Shown piece by piece: positions 25,371 through 34,190 of a DNA stretch of 64,000 bases. A program made the position numbers and the translations under genes. The stretch is from Mycobacterium sp. AZCC_0083 (GTDB taxonomy: Bacteria > Actinomycetota > Actinomycetes > Mycobacteriales > Mycobacteriaceae), in NCBI RefSeq assembly GCF_014202335.1, contig NZ_JACHGP010000006.1, positions 186,001 through 250,000 of the forward strand. Direction: 5' to 3'. The notes beneath the pieces were generated by a model that worked only from the letters and a program-made list of their open reading frames with translations, was not told the DNA's origin and ran no database searches. Numbering within the stretch: the first letter of the stretch is position 1; every line of letters begins with the position of its first letter.

Positions 25371-26594
25371 ATGACGGCTCGACCGGACACCCGGTATCCC
25401 GGACCGACCTGGACCACGCGAGCGCGTTGGTTGATGAAGGCGGGTCCCGCCGACTACATGCTGGCGATGAGCGTCGCGTCCACCTCGTTGCCCGTGGTCG
25501 GCAAGCACCTGGAACCCCTCGGCGGCGTCACGGCGATGAGCATCTGGGGTGTGCGGCACATGCCGGACTTCCTCGCGGCTGCGGTGAAGTCGTGGTTCAC
25601 GCCGGGCATCGGCGAGGTACGCAAACTCGAGCGCGACGCCACCAACGCGGTGACCGAGGCCGCCCTGCAGGGGGTCGTCCCTGCGAAGGATCTCGACATC
25701 ACCTGGCCAGCGCCCGAGCGCACCCCGCCGGTCTGGAAGGCGTTCGAGCACCGCAAGAACGTCTACCGGTCCTCGGTGCGGTACGGCGACAGCCCGGCCC
25801 AACTGCTCGACGTGTGGCGAAGCAAGGAACTGCCCACCCAACCCGCCCCGGTGATGGTGTTCGTTCCCGGTGGCGCGTGGGTGCACGGCGGTCGGCTGCT
25901 GCAGGGCTACGCACTGATGTCGCACCTGGCTGAGATGGGCTGGGTGTGCCTGTCCATCGACTACCGGGTTGCACCGAATCACCGCTGGCCCCAACACATC
26001 ACCGACGTGAAGACCGCCATCGCGTGGGCGCGCGCCAACGTCGACAAGTTTGGCGGCGACCGTGACTTCGTGACGATCGCCGGCACCTCGGCCGGTGGCC
26101 ATCTTGCGGCACTGGCCGGCCTGACCGCAAACGATCCCGACCTCCAGGAGGAGCTGCCCGAGGGGTCTGACACGTCCGTCGACGCCGTCGTCGGCATCTA
26201 CGGCCGCTATGACTGGGAGGACCGCTCCTCCGCCGAGCGGGAACGCTTCGTCGACTTCCTCGAGCGCGTGGTGGTCAAGCGCAGCATCGCAAAGCACCCC
26301 GAGATCTTCCGCAAGGCCTCGCCGATCGCTCGCGCGCACGCCGACGCGCCGCCGTTCCTGCTCATCCACGGCAGCGGCGACACCGTGATCCCGGTGCAGC
26401 AGGCCCGTGACTTCGTGGCCAGACTGCGGTCGGTGTCGCGCACGCTGGTCGGATACGTCGAGTTGCCCGGTGCCGGGCACGGCTTCGACATGACCGACGG
26501 TGCCCGCACCGGCTCGATGGCCACGGCAATCGGCTTGTTCCTCAACGAAGTTCACCGAAAGCGGACGATCGCCGGCGCCAAGCAGGTTATATAG
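25371..26594 (+). CDS. lipC: Alpha/beta hydrolase, LipC-like esterase
   Basis: 407 residues (M. tuberculosis LipC is about 403). The oxyanion region is FVPGGAWVHGG, the nucleophile elbow GTSAGG, the acid in LLIHGSGDTVIP, and the histidine in GAGHGFD. The N-terminal 100 residues are the extra segment found in the LipC/LipO group. Start at the ATG 25371, just after a -10-like TACAGT. It is followed 21 bases later by the WS/DGAT gene, the same pair as Rv0220-Rv0221. It should hydrolyse acyl esters or phospholipids at the cell envelope. Confidence 0.85.
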   Translation: MTARPDTRYPGPTWTTRARWLMKAGPADYMLAMSVASTSLPVVGKHLEPLGGVTAMSIWGVRHMPDFLAAAVKSWFTPGIGEVRKLERDATNAVTEAALQGVVPAKDLDITWPAPERTPPVWKAFEHRKNVYRSSVRYGDSPAQLLDVWRSKELPTQPAPVMVFVPGGAWVHGGRLLQGYALMSHLAEMGWVCLSIDYRVAPNHRWPQHITDVKTAIAWARANVDKFGGDRDFVTIAGTSAGGHLAALAGLTANDPDLQEELPEGSDTSVDAVVGIYGRYDWEDRSSAERERFVDFLERVVVKRSIAKHPEIFRKASPIARAHADAPPFLLIHGSGDTVIPVQQARDFVARLRSVSRTLVGYVELPGAGHGFDMTDGARTGSMATAIGLFLNEVHRKRTIAGAKQVI

Positions 26595-26615
26595 CCTCCG
26601 GGGTAGGAGGTTGTC

Positions 26616-28028
26616 TTGAAGAGGCTTAGCGGGTGGGACGCCGTGCTCCTGTACAGCGAGACGCCGTCGGTGCACATGCACACGCTGAAGCTGGCGGTCA
26701 TCGACGTCTCCGAGTTGAACGGCCGGCAGTTCGGCATCGACGAATTTCGCCAGGTCATCAACGGCAGGCTCTACAAGCTCGACCCCTTCCGCTACGAGCT
26801 CGTCGACATCCCGTTCAAGTTCCACCATCCGATGTGGCGGGAGAACTGCGAACTCGACATCTCCTACCACGTACGCCCCTACCGCGTCGAGAGCCCGGGT
26901 GGGCGGCGCGAGCTCGACGAGGCGGTTGGCAGGATCGCGAGCACACCACTCGATCGCAGCAGGCCCCTGTGGGAGATGTACTTCATCGAGGGCTTGGCCA
27001 ACGGCAGGATCGCGGTCCTCGGAAAGATCCACCACGCCTTGGCCGATGGGGTCGCCTCAGCGAATCTGATGGCGCGCGGCATGGATCTGACGGACGGCAC
27101 GCAGGCCGATCGGGACGGGTACGCAACCGATCCCGCGCCGACCCGACCTGAACTGGTCCGCACGGCGTTCGGCGACCACCTCCGCCAGATCGGGCGGCTA
27201 CCCGGCGTGGTGCGCTACACCGCGCAGGGGGTCGGCAGGGTACGCAGGAGTTCGAAGAAGTTGTCACCCGAGCTGACCCGACCGTTCACGCCGCCGCCGT
27301 CGTTCATGAATCACCGCGTCGATGCGCAGCGCAAGTTCGCGACGGCGACGTTGGCGCTCGCCGATGTCAAGGAGACGGGTAAGCATCTCGGCGCCACGAT
27401 CAACGACATGGTGCTTGCGATGTCGACTGGAGCGTTGCGCCAGCTTTCACTGAAGTACGACGGTCACGCCGACCACCCGCTATTGGCTTCCGTCCCAGTG
27501 AGTTTCGACTTCTCGCGGGAGCGCATCTCCGGCAATCGCTTCTCCGGCGTGATGATGACGCTTCCGGTGGAACTCTCCGATCCGCTCGAGCGGGTGCAGG
27601 CCGTACACGACGCCGCGGTGGACGCCAAGGAGACCCACAATCTGCTCGGGCCCGAACTCGTCTCAAGATGGTCGGCCTACTTCCCGCCCGCCCCCGCGGA
27701 GCGGCTGTTCGGATGGCTCGCCGAGAAGGACGGCCAGAACAAGGTGCTCAACATTCCCATTTCGAACGTGCCGGGCCCGCGGGAGCACGGCCGGGTGGGT
27801 GGCGCGCTGGTCACCGAGATCTACTCGGTGGGCCCGCTCACCACTGGCAGCGGGCTGAACATCACCGTGTGGAGCTACGTCGACCAGCTGAATATCTCGG
27901 TGCTGTCGGACGGCGCCACGCTGGAGGACCCGCACGAGCTGACTGATGCCATGATCGAGGCGTTCATCGAAATCCGCCGTGCGGCAGGACTATCCGAAGA
28001 GATCACTGCGGTAGAGGGTGTCCTATGA
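26616..28028 (+). CDS. Wax ester synthase/diacylglycerol acyltransferase (WS/DGAT)
   Basis: 470 residues (Rv0221 is 469). The active-site motif HHALADG is at 139-145 and the family's C-terminal NVPGPREHGRVGG is present. It transfers an acyl group from acyl-CoA to an alcohol or diacylglycerol to make storage lipid. The start is an unusual TTG at 26616, preceded by TAGGAGG ending at 26610; the protein then begins MKRLSGWDAVLLYSE, the usual family opening. The 3' end overlaps the convergent hydrolase gene by 26 bases. Confidence 0.88.
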   Translation: MKRLSGWDAVLLYSETPSVHMHTLKLAVIDVSELNGRQFGIDEFRQVINGRLYKLDPFRYELVDIPFKFHHPMWRENCELDISYHVRPYRVESPGGRRELDEAVGRIASTPLDRSRPLWEMYFIEGLANGRIAVLGKIHHALADGVASANLMARGMDLTDGTQADRDGYATDPAPTRPELVRTAFGDHLRQIGRLPGVVRYTAQGVGRVRRSSKKLSPELTRPFTPPPSFMNHRVDAQRKFATATLALADVKETGKHLGATINDMVLAMSTGALRQLSLKYDGHADHPLLASVPVSFDFSRERISGNRFSGVMMTLPVELSDPLERVQAVHDAAVDAKETHNLLGPELVSRWSAYFPPAPAERLFGWLAEKDGQNKVLNIPISNVPGPREHGRVGGALVTEIYSVGPLTTGSGLNITVWSYVDQLNISVLSDGATLEDPHELTDAMIEAFIEIRRAAGLSEEITAVEGVL

Positions 28029-28917
28029 ACTCGACGCCTGCATTGATCGCTGGGCGATGCCGCAGGATGCGGTAGTGCGCAAGGCGCCCGAGTCCACGGG
28101 TGCTTACCAGGCTCGCGCCAGGCCAGACGTCGGCAATGTTCTCGCTCGCGGCGTGCGGACTGTCGGGGTCATCGGGGTCGTGGACGATCAGTAGCGGCGG
28201 CGGATCGTCCAGTCGCGCAGCGACCTTGGCGATGTCGGTGTCGAACAGCGGCATGCCGATTCGTCGGTCGAGACGGCGATGGAGCCCGGCGCGGATGCGG
28301 GGTCCAAAGCCGTGGCGATCGGTGAAGAGATCCAGATACAGCGAGAAGCCAGCCATCGGCGCCAAGAACACCAACCGTTCGACCGGTGCGCCCCAAGCCG
28401 TCGCGAGCGCGGTGGCCTTCGCACCGAGGGAGTGCGCCACGATCGCGTGCGCGGGCCCGTGGGTCTGCACGACGGCGAGCACCGCTTCGGCGCACTCGAC
28501 GATCGTGGTGCGACCCGGGGCGAGTGCGCCGGGATCGGACTCGTTGTGGCTCGGCAGGTCGAACGCGATGACCCGGTGGCCCGCCGCGACGAGCGGTTTG
28601 ACGAAGACCGCAAGATGGGCGCGTTGGCCGCCCCAGCCGTGCACCAGGTACACCGTTGGACCGGCACCCCATGACTCCCCGGCGATCCGGTGTCCGGACC
28701 ACGTCGCCTCGACCGGTTCGCCCGGCGAAACACCCGGCGGCATGCGCAAACTCGACTCCATCACGGGCGGGGTGCACCACAGTTCGACGGCCCATCGCGA
28801 TCCGATCGCCGGAGCAACGCGCTCAAGGATCCCGAAGGCCCGTCGCACCCTCGGTGAGACCGGCGGCTCGACGCCAGAGCCCATTTCGTCGCGGGTTGGT
28901 TCGGTATCGCCGGCCAT
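28003..28917 (-). CDS. Alpha/beta hydrolase family protein
   Basis: 304 residues with a classic hydrolase core: oxyanion strand VYLVHGWGGQRAH, nucleophile elbow VAHSLGAKA, acid in LLIVHDPDDPDSP, and a late histidine in GLGRLAHYRILRH. No signal peptide. It sits tail-to-tail with the WS/DGAT gene and directly downstream of the FadE25-like ruin. The substrate is unknown; a lipid ester or thioester is a guess from context. Confidence 0.75.
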   Translation of the reverse strand: MAGDTEPTRDEMGSGVEPPVSPRVRRAFGILERVAPAIGSRWAVELWCTPPVMESSLRMPPGVSPGEPVEATWSGHRIAGESWGAGPTVYLVHGWGGQRAHLAVFVKPLVAAGHRVIAFDLPSHNESDPGALAPGRTTIVECAEAVLAVVQTHGPAHAIVAHSLGAKATALATAWGAPVERLVFLAPMAGFSLYLDLFTDRHGFGPRIRAGLHRRLDRRIGMPLFDTDIAKVAARLDDPPPLLIVHDPDDPDSPHAASENIADVWPGASLVSTRGLGRLAHYRILRHRPAINAGVEFIGHPLPQ

Positions 28918-29189
28918 CTACTTGAGCAGAGCCCGCGCCATCACGACGCGTTGAATCTGGTTGGTGCCCTCATAGATCTGGGTGATCTTGGCATCGCGCA
29001 TGAACCGCTCGACGGGGAAGTCGTCAGCGCCTTGAGCGCTTCGTCGGGGAAGCGCGCGCGCTCGTCGACGTCCGCGGCGTACGGGGCGATCTGGGTCTCG
29101 CACAGATCGCGGAGCACCGAGCGCAGCTCTTCGTGCTCGTCCGGCAGCTTGAACGCGTCGAACGATGGATTACCACCCCACGTGGACAT
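28918..29189 (-). pseudogene. FadE25-like acyl-CoA dehydrogenase, internal deletion with frameshift
   Basis: The first 55 or so codons ([20 protein letters not shown], then [18 protein letters not shown]) match the start of FadE25. The last 33 or so, in another frame, match its end ([34 protein letters not shown]). About 290 residues between them are gone, and the join near 29020 changes the frame, so no product with both ends can be made. M. tuberculosis FadE25 is about 389 residues. The joining bases contain a short GACGAC-type overlap, which suggests slippage or micro-homology deletion. Confidence 0.85.
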
Positions 29190-29278
29190 GAACTCCCCCT
29201 CATCGACCTACGAGCTCCGAATGAGCCTTGACAGGGTCGAAATATTTGTCAAATCGGTGGGCTCGCCTCCTCGAGATG

Positions 29279-30502
29279 TCAACCGCCCTTGGTGGCCTTC
29301 ACCCAATCCAGGAAATGCGCCACCGCCGTGGCGGTGAAGTGGCCGTGCGGTGAGCCGAAGAAGTCGAAAGCGTGCTGGGCGTGCGGGATCTCGGCATAGG
29401 CCACCGGATTCTCCGACACCTCCTTGAGTGCCTTGGCGAACGCGCGTCCCTCCCTGACCGGGATGATCGAGTCGTCCTCGCCGTGCAGTACGAAGAACGG
29501 CGGAGCGTCCGACCGCACCTTGGTCATCGGCGATGCGTCCAGGTACACCTGCTTGTTCTCGGTGAAGCGCTTCTTGACCACGAACTTCTGCAGGAACGCG
29601 ATGAACTCCGGGCGGCCCGATCCTCTGGCGCTGAACCAGTCGTAGCGTCCGTAGACCGGCACGGCGGCCACCACCGACGTGTCGGCGTCCTCGAAGCCGG
29701 GCTGCCACTGCGGATCGTTCGGCGTCAGGGCCGCCAATGCGGTCAGGTGACCGCCGGCCGAACCTCCCGTGATCGCGACGAAGTCCGGGTCGCCGCCGTA
29801 CTCGGCGATGTTCTCCTTGACCCACGCCAATGCCCGTTTCACGTCGACGATGTGCGCGGGCCAAGTATTGCGCGGGCTCACCCGGTAGGCCATCGACACG
29901 CACACCCAGCCGCGCTCGGCCAGGTGGCTCATCAGCGGGTAGGCCTGCGGACGGCGCATCCCGATGGCCCATGCGCCGCCGGGCACCTGCAGCAGCACGG
30001 GTGCACGCCCGTCGCGAGGGAGGTCGGCGCGCCGCCACACGTCGGCGACGTTGACCCGGTGCGGTCCGTAGCGGACCGTGCTCGTCTTCTGCACGTACTG
30101 CCGCCTGCTCCACGACGTGCGGAGCACGCCGCCCGGCCTGCGGCGCCGCTCCTGCGCGACGACTGCCTCGTAGTTCTCGCCGAGCGTCTCGCGCAGCGGA
30201 TCCTCGAAGCGGGGCTGGGACTGCGAGGCGCGGCGGTAGACGAAACCCAGCACGCCCCAGCTGAGCGCCGTGATGGCCAGCGCGATGCAGCCACGCCGGC
30301 CCCTGAAGTCGCCACGCAGGCCGCGGCGCGCCGCGTCCAGCATCGACAACCCGGCCACCACGGGGGCCGCCTCGCCCGTCGGCCAGCCGAACGCGAACAC
30401 CGGGATGGTGACGTACCCCTTGCGGCCCAACGGTTGCACCGCGTTGCTGGCGTTCACCAGTTCGGCGACCGCACGCAGCAGCGGATACCGCCTACGTCTC
30501 AT
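29279..30502 (-). CDS. Alpha/beta hydrolase, LipO/LipC-like esterase
   Basis: 407 residues, a paralogue of the LipC protein encoded at 25371. Shared features: VPGGAWAIGMRRPQAYPLMS, elbow GGSAGG, acid FVLHGEDDSIIP, histidine AQHAFDF. A hydrophobic stretch near residues 60-85 (CIALAITALSWGVLGFVY) may be membrane-associated. The ATG at 30502 overlaps the FadD12-like gene by 11 bases. The order acyltransferase-FadD-hydrolase matches Rv1428c-fadD12-lipO, so LipO is the better match than LipC. Confidence 0.78.
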   Translation of the reverse strand: MRRRRYPLLRAVAELVNASNAVQPLGRKGYVTIPVFAFGWPTGEAAPVVAGLSMLDAARRGLRGDFRGRRGCIALAITALSWGVLGFVYRRASQSQPRFEDPLRETLGENYEAVVAQERRRRPGGVLRTSWSRRQYVQKTSTVRYGPHRVNVADVWRRADLPRDGRAPVLLQVPGGAWAIGMRRPQAYPLMSHLAERGWVCVSMAYRVSPRNTWPAHIVDVKRALAWVKENIAEYGGDPDFVAITGGSAGGHLTALAALTPNDPQWQPGFEDADTSVVAAVPVYGRYDWFSARGSGRPEFIAFLQKFVVKKRFTENKQVYLDASPMTKVRSDAPPFFVLHGEDDSIIPVREGRAFAKALKEVSENPVAYAEIPHAQHAFDFFGSPHGHFTATAVAHFLDWVKATKGG

Positions 30503-32177
30503 CGTCGGCCGCATCGAGAAGCGCCTGAAGCTCACGGCGGAGGATCTTGCCAGTGCTTCCACGCGGTAATTCGTCGAGCACGGCGATCTGGCGCGGCACC
30601 TTGTAGTTCGCCAGGTTCTCCCGGACGTGTGCCTTGAGGGTCTCCGGTGTGGCGGCGGCCCCGGCGTCGAGTACGACGAACGCCACCAGCCGTTGGCCGT
30701 ACTGCTCGTCGTCCACACCCAGCACCGCGGCCTCGGCCACCTCGGGATGAGCGGCCAGCGTCTTCTCCACCTCGATGGGATAGACGTTCTCGCCGCCGGA
30801 CACGATCATCTCGTCGTCGCGGCCCACCACGAACAACCGGCCCGCATCATCGAGGTAACCGACGTCGCCGGAATGCATATAACCGTCATGAAAGGCTTTA
30901 CCTTTCTCGGTAGCACCTCCTGTATAGCCGTCGAACTGGGTGGAGTTGCGGACGTAGATGGTGCCCACCTCACCCGTGGGCCGTTCACGGAAGTCGGCGT
31001 CGAGGATGCGGATGTCGGTGCCCTCGGCGGGCCTACCCGCGGTGTCGGGGGCGGCACGGAGGTCGGCGGGGGTCGCGGTGGCGATCATGCCGGCCTCGGT
31101 GGCGTTGTAGTTGTTGTAGACGACGTCGCCGAACTGGTCCATGAACTTGATCACGACGTCGGGCCGCATCCGCGATCCCGACGCGGCGGCGAACCGCAGT
31201 GACCGGCCGCTGTATCGCGCGCGGACGTCGTCGGGCAGTTCCATGATTCGGTCGAACATCACTGGGACGACGCACAATCCGGTGGCCGCGTGCCGGTCGA
31301 CCAGGGCGAGGGTGGCCTCGGGGTCGAACTTGCGCCCGGTGACGATGGTGCAGGCCATCGACGCGGCGAACGCCAGTTGCGAGAAGCCCCAGGCATGGAA
31401 CATCGGCGCGACGATGACCGTCGCCTCCCCTGCGCGCCACGGAGTCCGGTCGAGGATCGCCTTGAGCGTCTGGGGTCCACCGCCGGAGTGGCTGGCGCCC
31501 TTGGGTGATCCGGTGGTGCCCGATGTCAGCAGGATCACCCGGCTCTTGGTCTTGGTGCGCGTGGGTCGGTGTCCCGACCCCGCGTCGATCAACTTCTCGA
31601 CGGTGAGGTCAGGGGTTCTGCCGTCGTGCCAGGCCGCGATCCGCACTGCGCGCGGCTTGTCGGCCAGCGCACGCTCGACGATGGGCTTGAACTCCTCGTC
31701 GTAGATGACGGCAAGGGAGTTCGACACATCCTCGCGTTCAATCACTTCCGCCAGGGCGGGGCCGGCGAACGACGTGTTCAGCAGCAGTACGTCGGCGCCG
31801 ATTCGGTTGGCGGCGATCAGTGCCTCGACGAAGCCGCGGTGGTTGCGGGCCATGATCCCGACTACCTTGGGCGGGCCGCCGGACAGGGCCTGTAGCGCAG
31901 CGGCCAAGGCGTCGCTTCGCTGGTCGATCTCCCGCCAGGTCAGCGTGCCGAGCTCGTCGACCAGCCCGGCCCGGTCGGGGCAGCGTTGCGCCGCGCTCGC
32001 GAAACCCGAAGTGATGCCCATGTTCTCGCGCGCCATCGCGGCGGCGATCCGGACGTACTTGTCGGGCCGAAGCGGTGCGATCACGCCCGCGCGCACCATC
32101 GTGGAGACCAGGCCCACCGTGCTGGCCAGTCGGTACCGGGGCGAGCGAAGCGACGGGGGAATGTCGGTCAGCGCCAC
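30492..32177 (-). CDS. fadD12: Fatty-acyl-CoA ligase, FadD12-like
   Basis: 561 residues. P-loop LLTSGTTGSPKGASHSGGG; A5 motif YNNYNATEAG; A8 YMHSGDVGYLDDAGRLFVVG; C-terminal catalytic lysine in PRGSTGKILRREL. It activates a long or medium fatty acid. Start GTG at 32177, two bases after the acyltransferase stop. The first codons (PPSLRSP) are encoded by a sequence that recurs twice at 52969-53028, so the N-terminus may carry an inserted repeat. The gene order supports fadD12 (Rv1427c). Confidence 0.8.
   Translation of the reverse strand: MALTDIPPSLRSPRYRLASTVGLVSTMVRAGVIAPLRPDKYVRIAAAMARENMGITSGFASAAQRCPDRAGLVDELGTLTWREIDQRSDALAAALQALSGGPPKVVGIMARNHRGFVEALIAANRIGADVLLLNTSFAGPALAEVIEREDVSNSLAVIYDEEFKPIVERALADKPRAVRIAAWHDGRTPDLTVEKLIDAGSGHRPTRTKTKSRVILLTSGTTGSPKGASHSGGGPQTLKAILDRTPWRAGEATVIVAPMFHAWGFSQLAFAASMACTIVTGRKFDPEATLALVDRHAATGLCVVPVMFDRIMELPDDVRARYSGRSLRFAAASGSRMRPDVVIKFMDQFGDVVYNNYNATEAGMIATATPADLRAAPDTAGRPAEGTDIRILDADFRERPTGEVGTIYVRNSTQFDGYTGGATEKGKAFHDGYMHSGDVGYLDDAGRLFVVGRDDEMIVSGGENVYPIEVEKTLAAHPEVAEAAVLGVDDEQYGQRLVAFVVLDAGAAATPETLKAHVRENLANYKVPRQIAVLDELPRGSTGKILRRELQALLDAADDET
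32138..32161. repeat. Dispersed repeat copy inside the fadD12 5' end
   Basis: The 24-base block with core GCGAGCGAAGCGACGGGG is also present, in opposite + strand orientation, twice in tandem at 52969-53028. Here it lies in coding sequence and is translated as PPSLRSP. Confidence 0.6.
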
Positions 32178-32179
32178 GC

Positions 32180-32986
32180 TCAGCCCAGCACGGGAATGCG
32201 GCGTTCCCTTGCCAATTCGTCGAGTGCGCGCTGCATGACGTGCCGGACGTGGGCGTCGACCTCGTCGACGTCGGGGTCCTCGCCGAACTGCGCGACGATG
32301 TCGATCGGTGCCAACACCTGCGTGACGATCTTGGTCGGCAGCGGCACGTTGACCGGAAGCACCGCCGACAAGCCGAACGGAAAGCCGAACGAGATCGGCA
32401 GGATCTTGACCCGCATGAGCTTGTCCAGCCGTGCCGCCCTGGCCAGCCACTCGCCGCGGGATAGGAACAACTGTGCTTGCTGCCCGCCGATCGACACCGA
32501 CGGCACGATCGGCACGCCTGCGTTCAGCGCGGCACGCACGTAGCCGGTGCGACCGTCGAAGTCGATCTTGCTCTCCGACATCGTGGGCCGGTAGACGTCG
32601 TAGTCACCGCCGGGGAAGACGACGACCACGCCGCCCGAGCGCAGCGCCTCGTCGGCGTTCTCGTGGTTGGCGGGGATGAAGCCGGTCTTCCTGAAGAAGT
32701 CGGCCGTCGGCCCGGTGAAGATGATGTCGTGGCTGAGCGTGAAGACCGGCCGGTCGTAGCCGTACTTCTCGTAGAAACCGGTCGCGAACACGGGGACGTC
32801 CATGGCGAACAGCCCGCCGGAGTGGTTCGACACGACCAGCGCGCCGCCCGGCGGGAAGTCGTCGAGCCCGCGCACCTCGGCTCGGTGGTAGCCCTTGATC
32901 AGCGGCCGGATCCAGCCCATCACCCGTTCGGTGAGGCCGGGATCCCACTTGGTGACTTCCGACGGTTCGATATCGGTCGTGGTCAC
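32180..32986 (-). CDS. Lysophospholipid acyltransferase-like protein (Rv1428c type), internal start
   Basis: 268 residues from GTG 32986, with AGGGGG upstream. PlsC-type blocks: LVVSNHSGGLFAMD (the catalytic HxxxxD is present as HSGGLFAMD), GGVVVVFPGGDYDVYRP, and NAGVPIVPSVSIGG. It should acylate a lipid alcohol at the inner membrane face. Two bases separate it from fadD12. A KstR-type box lies 27 bases upstream, which argues that transcription can start here although the same frame is open far upstream. Confidence 0.75.
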   Translation of the reverse strand: MTTTDIEPSEVTKWDPGLTERVMGWIRPLIKGYHRAEVRGLDDFPPGGALVVSNHSGGLFAMDVPVFATGFYEKYGYDRPVFTLSHDIIFTGPTADFFRKTGFIPANHENADEALRSGGVVVVFPGGDYDVYRPTMSESKIDFDGRTGYVRAALNAGVPIVPSVSIGGQQAQLFLSRGEWLARAARLDKLMRVKILPISFGFPFGLSAVLPVNVPLPTKIVTQVLAPIDIVAQFGEDPDVDEVDAHVRHVMQRALDELARERRIPVLG

Positions 32987-33610
32987 GGGGCCCCCTGCAT
33001 CATCGGAACTGGAACGTGTTCTAGTTTTGATGGTACCGGGTGAGGTCAAATCCCGAATTTCGCCGGTCAGGTTGCTGCGCGCGCGGTCCTCCCACAGCTC
33101 GCGTCCGGCTTGGGTGTGGAAGACCGAGCCTTCGAGCAACGCGGTGAGCACGCGGACCCGCGCCCGTGCGAACACGTCGTCGGGGACCGCCGCGTACTCC
33201 TCGCGGTCGGCTGCGGCGTATCGCGCGTAGCGAGCGGGGTCGCTGCCGAGCACCGACAGGTCGGCGTCGCTGAAGACGGCGCCGTTGACGTCGCCGTCGG
33301 CAGGCAGGTGGGTCTTGGTCAGCAGCACCAGCCGGGCCACCTCGTCGCGCAGGGGCGACGCGGCCAGCCGCTCACGTGCCAGGTCGGCCGAACGGTCCTC
33401 GTTGTCGTCGCGGCCGACGTCGTACATGGCGTCGTGGAACCAGGCGGCCAGATCCACCGCGTCGCGGTCGAAGACCAGCCCACTGTCGGCCAGCAGGCCG
33501 ACGGCCGCGAGCACCTCGCGCAGGTGGGCGACGTTGTGGTGTCGGCGCTGCGGTTCCGACCAGCGGTCGAGGAGTTCGTCGCGCAGTTCGTCGCTCAAGG
33601 CCGAAGACAT
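32180..33610 (-). CDS. HD-domain hydrolase read in frame into the acyltransferase (fusion or lost stop)
   Basis: From ATG 33610 the frame encodes about 190 residues of an HD-type protein (HHNVAHLREVLAAV, LAAWFHDAMYDVGRDDNEDR, LLTKTHLPADGDV, SDADLSVLGSDPARYARYA). It continues with no stop through an ungenic-looking linker (SPGTIKTRTRSSSDDAGGP) into the acyltransferase, 476 residues in all. HD proteins of this kind normally end near DLT. Either a true fusion exists, or the HD stop was lost and the acyltransferase is still made from 32986. Metal histidines/aspartate of the HD motif are present. The substrate is unknown. Confidence 0.6.
   Translation of the reverse strand: MSSALSDELRDELLDRWSEPQRRHHNVAHLREVLAAVGLLADSGLVFDRDAVDLAAWFHDAMYDVGRDDNEDRSADLARERLAASPLRDEVARLVLLTKTHLPADGDVNGAVFSDADLSVLGSDPARYARYAAADREEYAAVPDDVFARARVRVLTALLEGSVFHTQAGRELWEDRARSNLTGEIRDLTSPGTIKTRTRSSSDDAGGPVTTTDIEPSEVTKWDPGLTERVMGWIRPLIKGYHRAEVRGLDDFPPGGALVVSNHSGGLFAMDVPVFATGFYEKYGYDRPVFTLSHDIIFTGPTADFFRKTGFIPANHENADEALRSGGVVVVFPGGDYDVYRPTMSESKIDFDGRTGYVRAALNAGVPIVPSVSIGGQQAQLFLSRGEWLARAARLDKLMRVKILPISFGFPFGLSAVLPVNVPLPTKIVTQVLAPIDIVAQFGEDPDVDEVDAHVRHVMQRALDELARERRIPVLG
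33013..33026. promoter_or_regulatory. KstR-type box TGGAACGTGTTCTA
   Basis: It matches TnnAACnnGTTnnA, the consensus of the TetR repressor KstR that controls cholesterol and lipid genes in mycobacteria. It lies 27 bases upstream of the acyltransferase GTG and inside the read-through linker, suggesting the acyltransferase-fadD12-lipO operon has its own cholesterol-responsive promoter. Confidence 0.65.
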
Positions 33611-33645
33611 GGGTACAGCGTGCCCTGTGTGTTCGTGGCTCCGGT

Positions 33646-34125
33646 TCAGATCGAGCCGATGAACTCCGAGGTGTAGAACTCGGCGGGGGTCTGGGAGTAG
33701 GGCGCCGGGCGTTGCACAATCACCCAGGCGCCTGTTGCGCCCGGGTCGATCGGGCCTTGCAGCGTCGTGCTGCCCGCGCCGCCTGCGTCGGTCTGCACAC
33801 TGCCGGTGACGACGCCGGGGGCGCCAGGTGCGCAACCGATCGACGCTCGCGGAGTCTGAATGATCCGGACGTCGTAGTTCGTGTTGGGTTCGGCGGTCGC
33901 CAGGTCGACCGTGGCCACGACGTTCGGTCCCGACGTGCTCAGGTGGGCGACCCCTCGGGTGTAGCCGTGTGCGTTCACCCATTTCTCCAAGGTGAAGTCG
34001 CAGGCCCGGAACTTGCCGATCAATGGCATGACGGCGGTGGATCCGGGAGTCGCGGAGGCGACCGCCGGGCTGATGACCAACACACCCGCGGCGGCGACCA
34101 CCGCCGCTTGCGTCAATTTTCTCAT
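33646..34125 (-). CDS. Secreted hypothetical protein
   Basis: 159 residues. A clear signal peptide (MRKLTQAAVVAAAGVLVISP AVASA) is followed by a mature domain with two cysteines (RACDF and IGCAPG) that could form a disulphide. No catalytic motif is visible. Small secreted proteins of this general layout are common in mycobacteria; the function is unknown. It is divergent from the nat gene, with an inverted repeat between them. Confidence 0.7.
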   Translation of the reverse strand: MRKLTQAAVVAAAGVLVISPAVASATPGSTAVMPLIGKFRACDFTLEKWVNAHGYTRGVAHLSTSGPNVVATVDLATAEPNTNYDVRIIQTPRASIGCAPGAPGVVTGSVQTDAGGAGSTTLQGPIDPGATGAWVIVQRPAPYSQTPAEFYTSEFIGSI

Positions 34126-34190
34126 TAGTCCAGCTTGCTTGATTTTCGGTTCGCTGTGCGGTGCCTGTATCTGCGGTCACAACCAGGGCC

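Noticed and set aside
25239..27035. Upstream extension of the tandem FadE frame
   Set aside because: It runs antisense through lipC and WS/DGAT and lacks homology; the dehydrogenase starts at ATG 25238.
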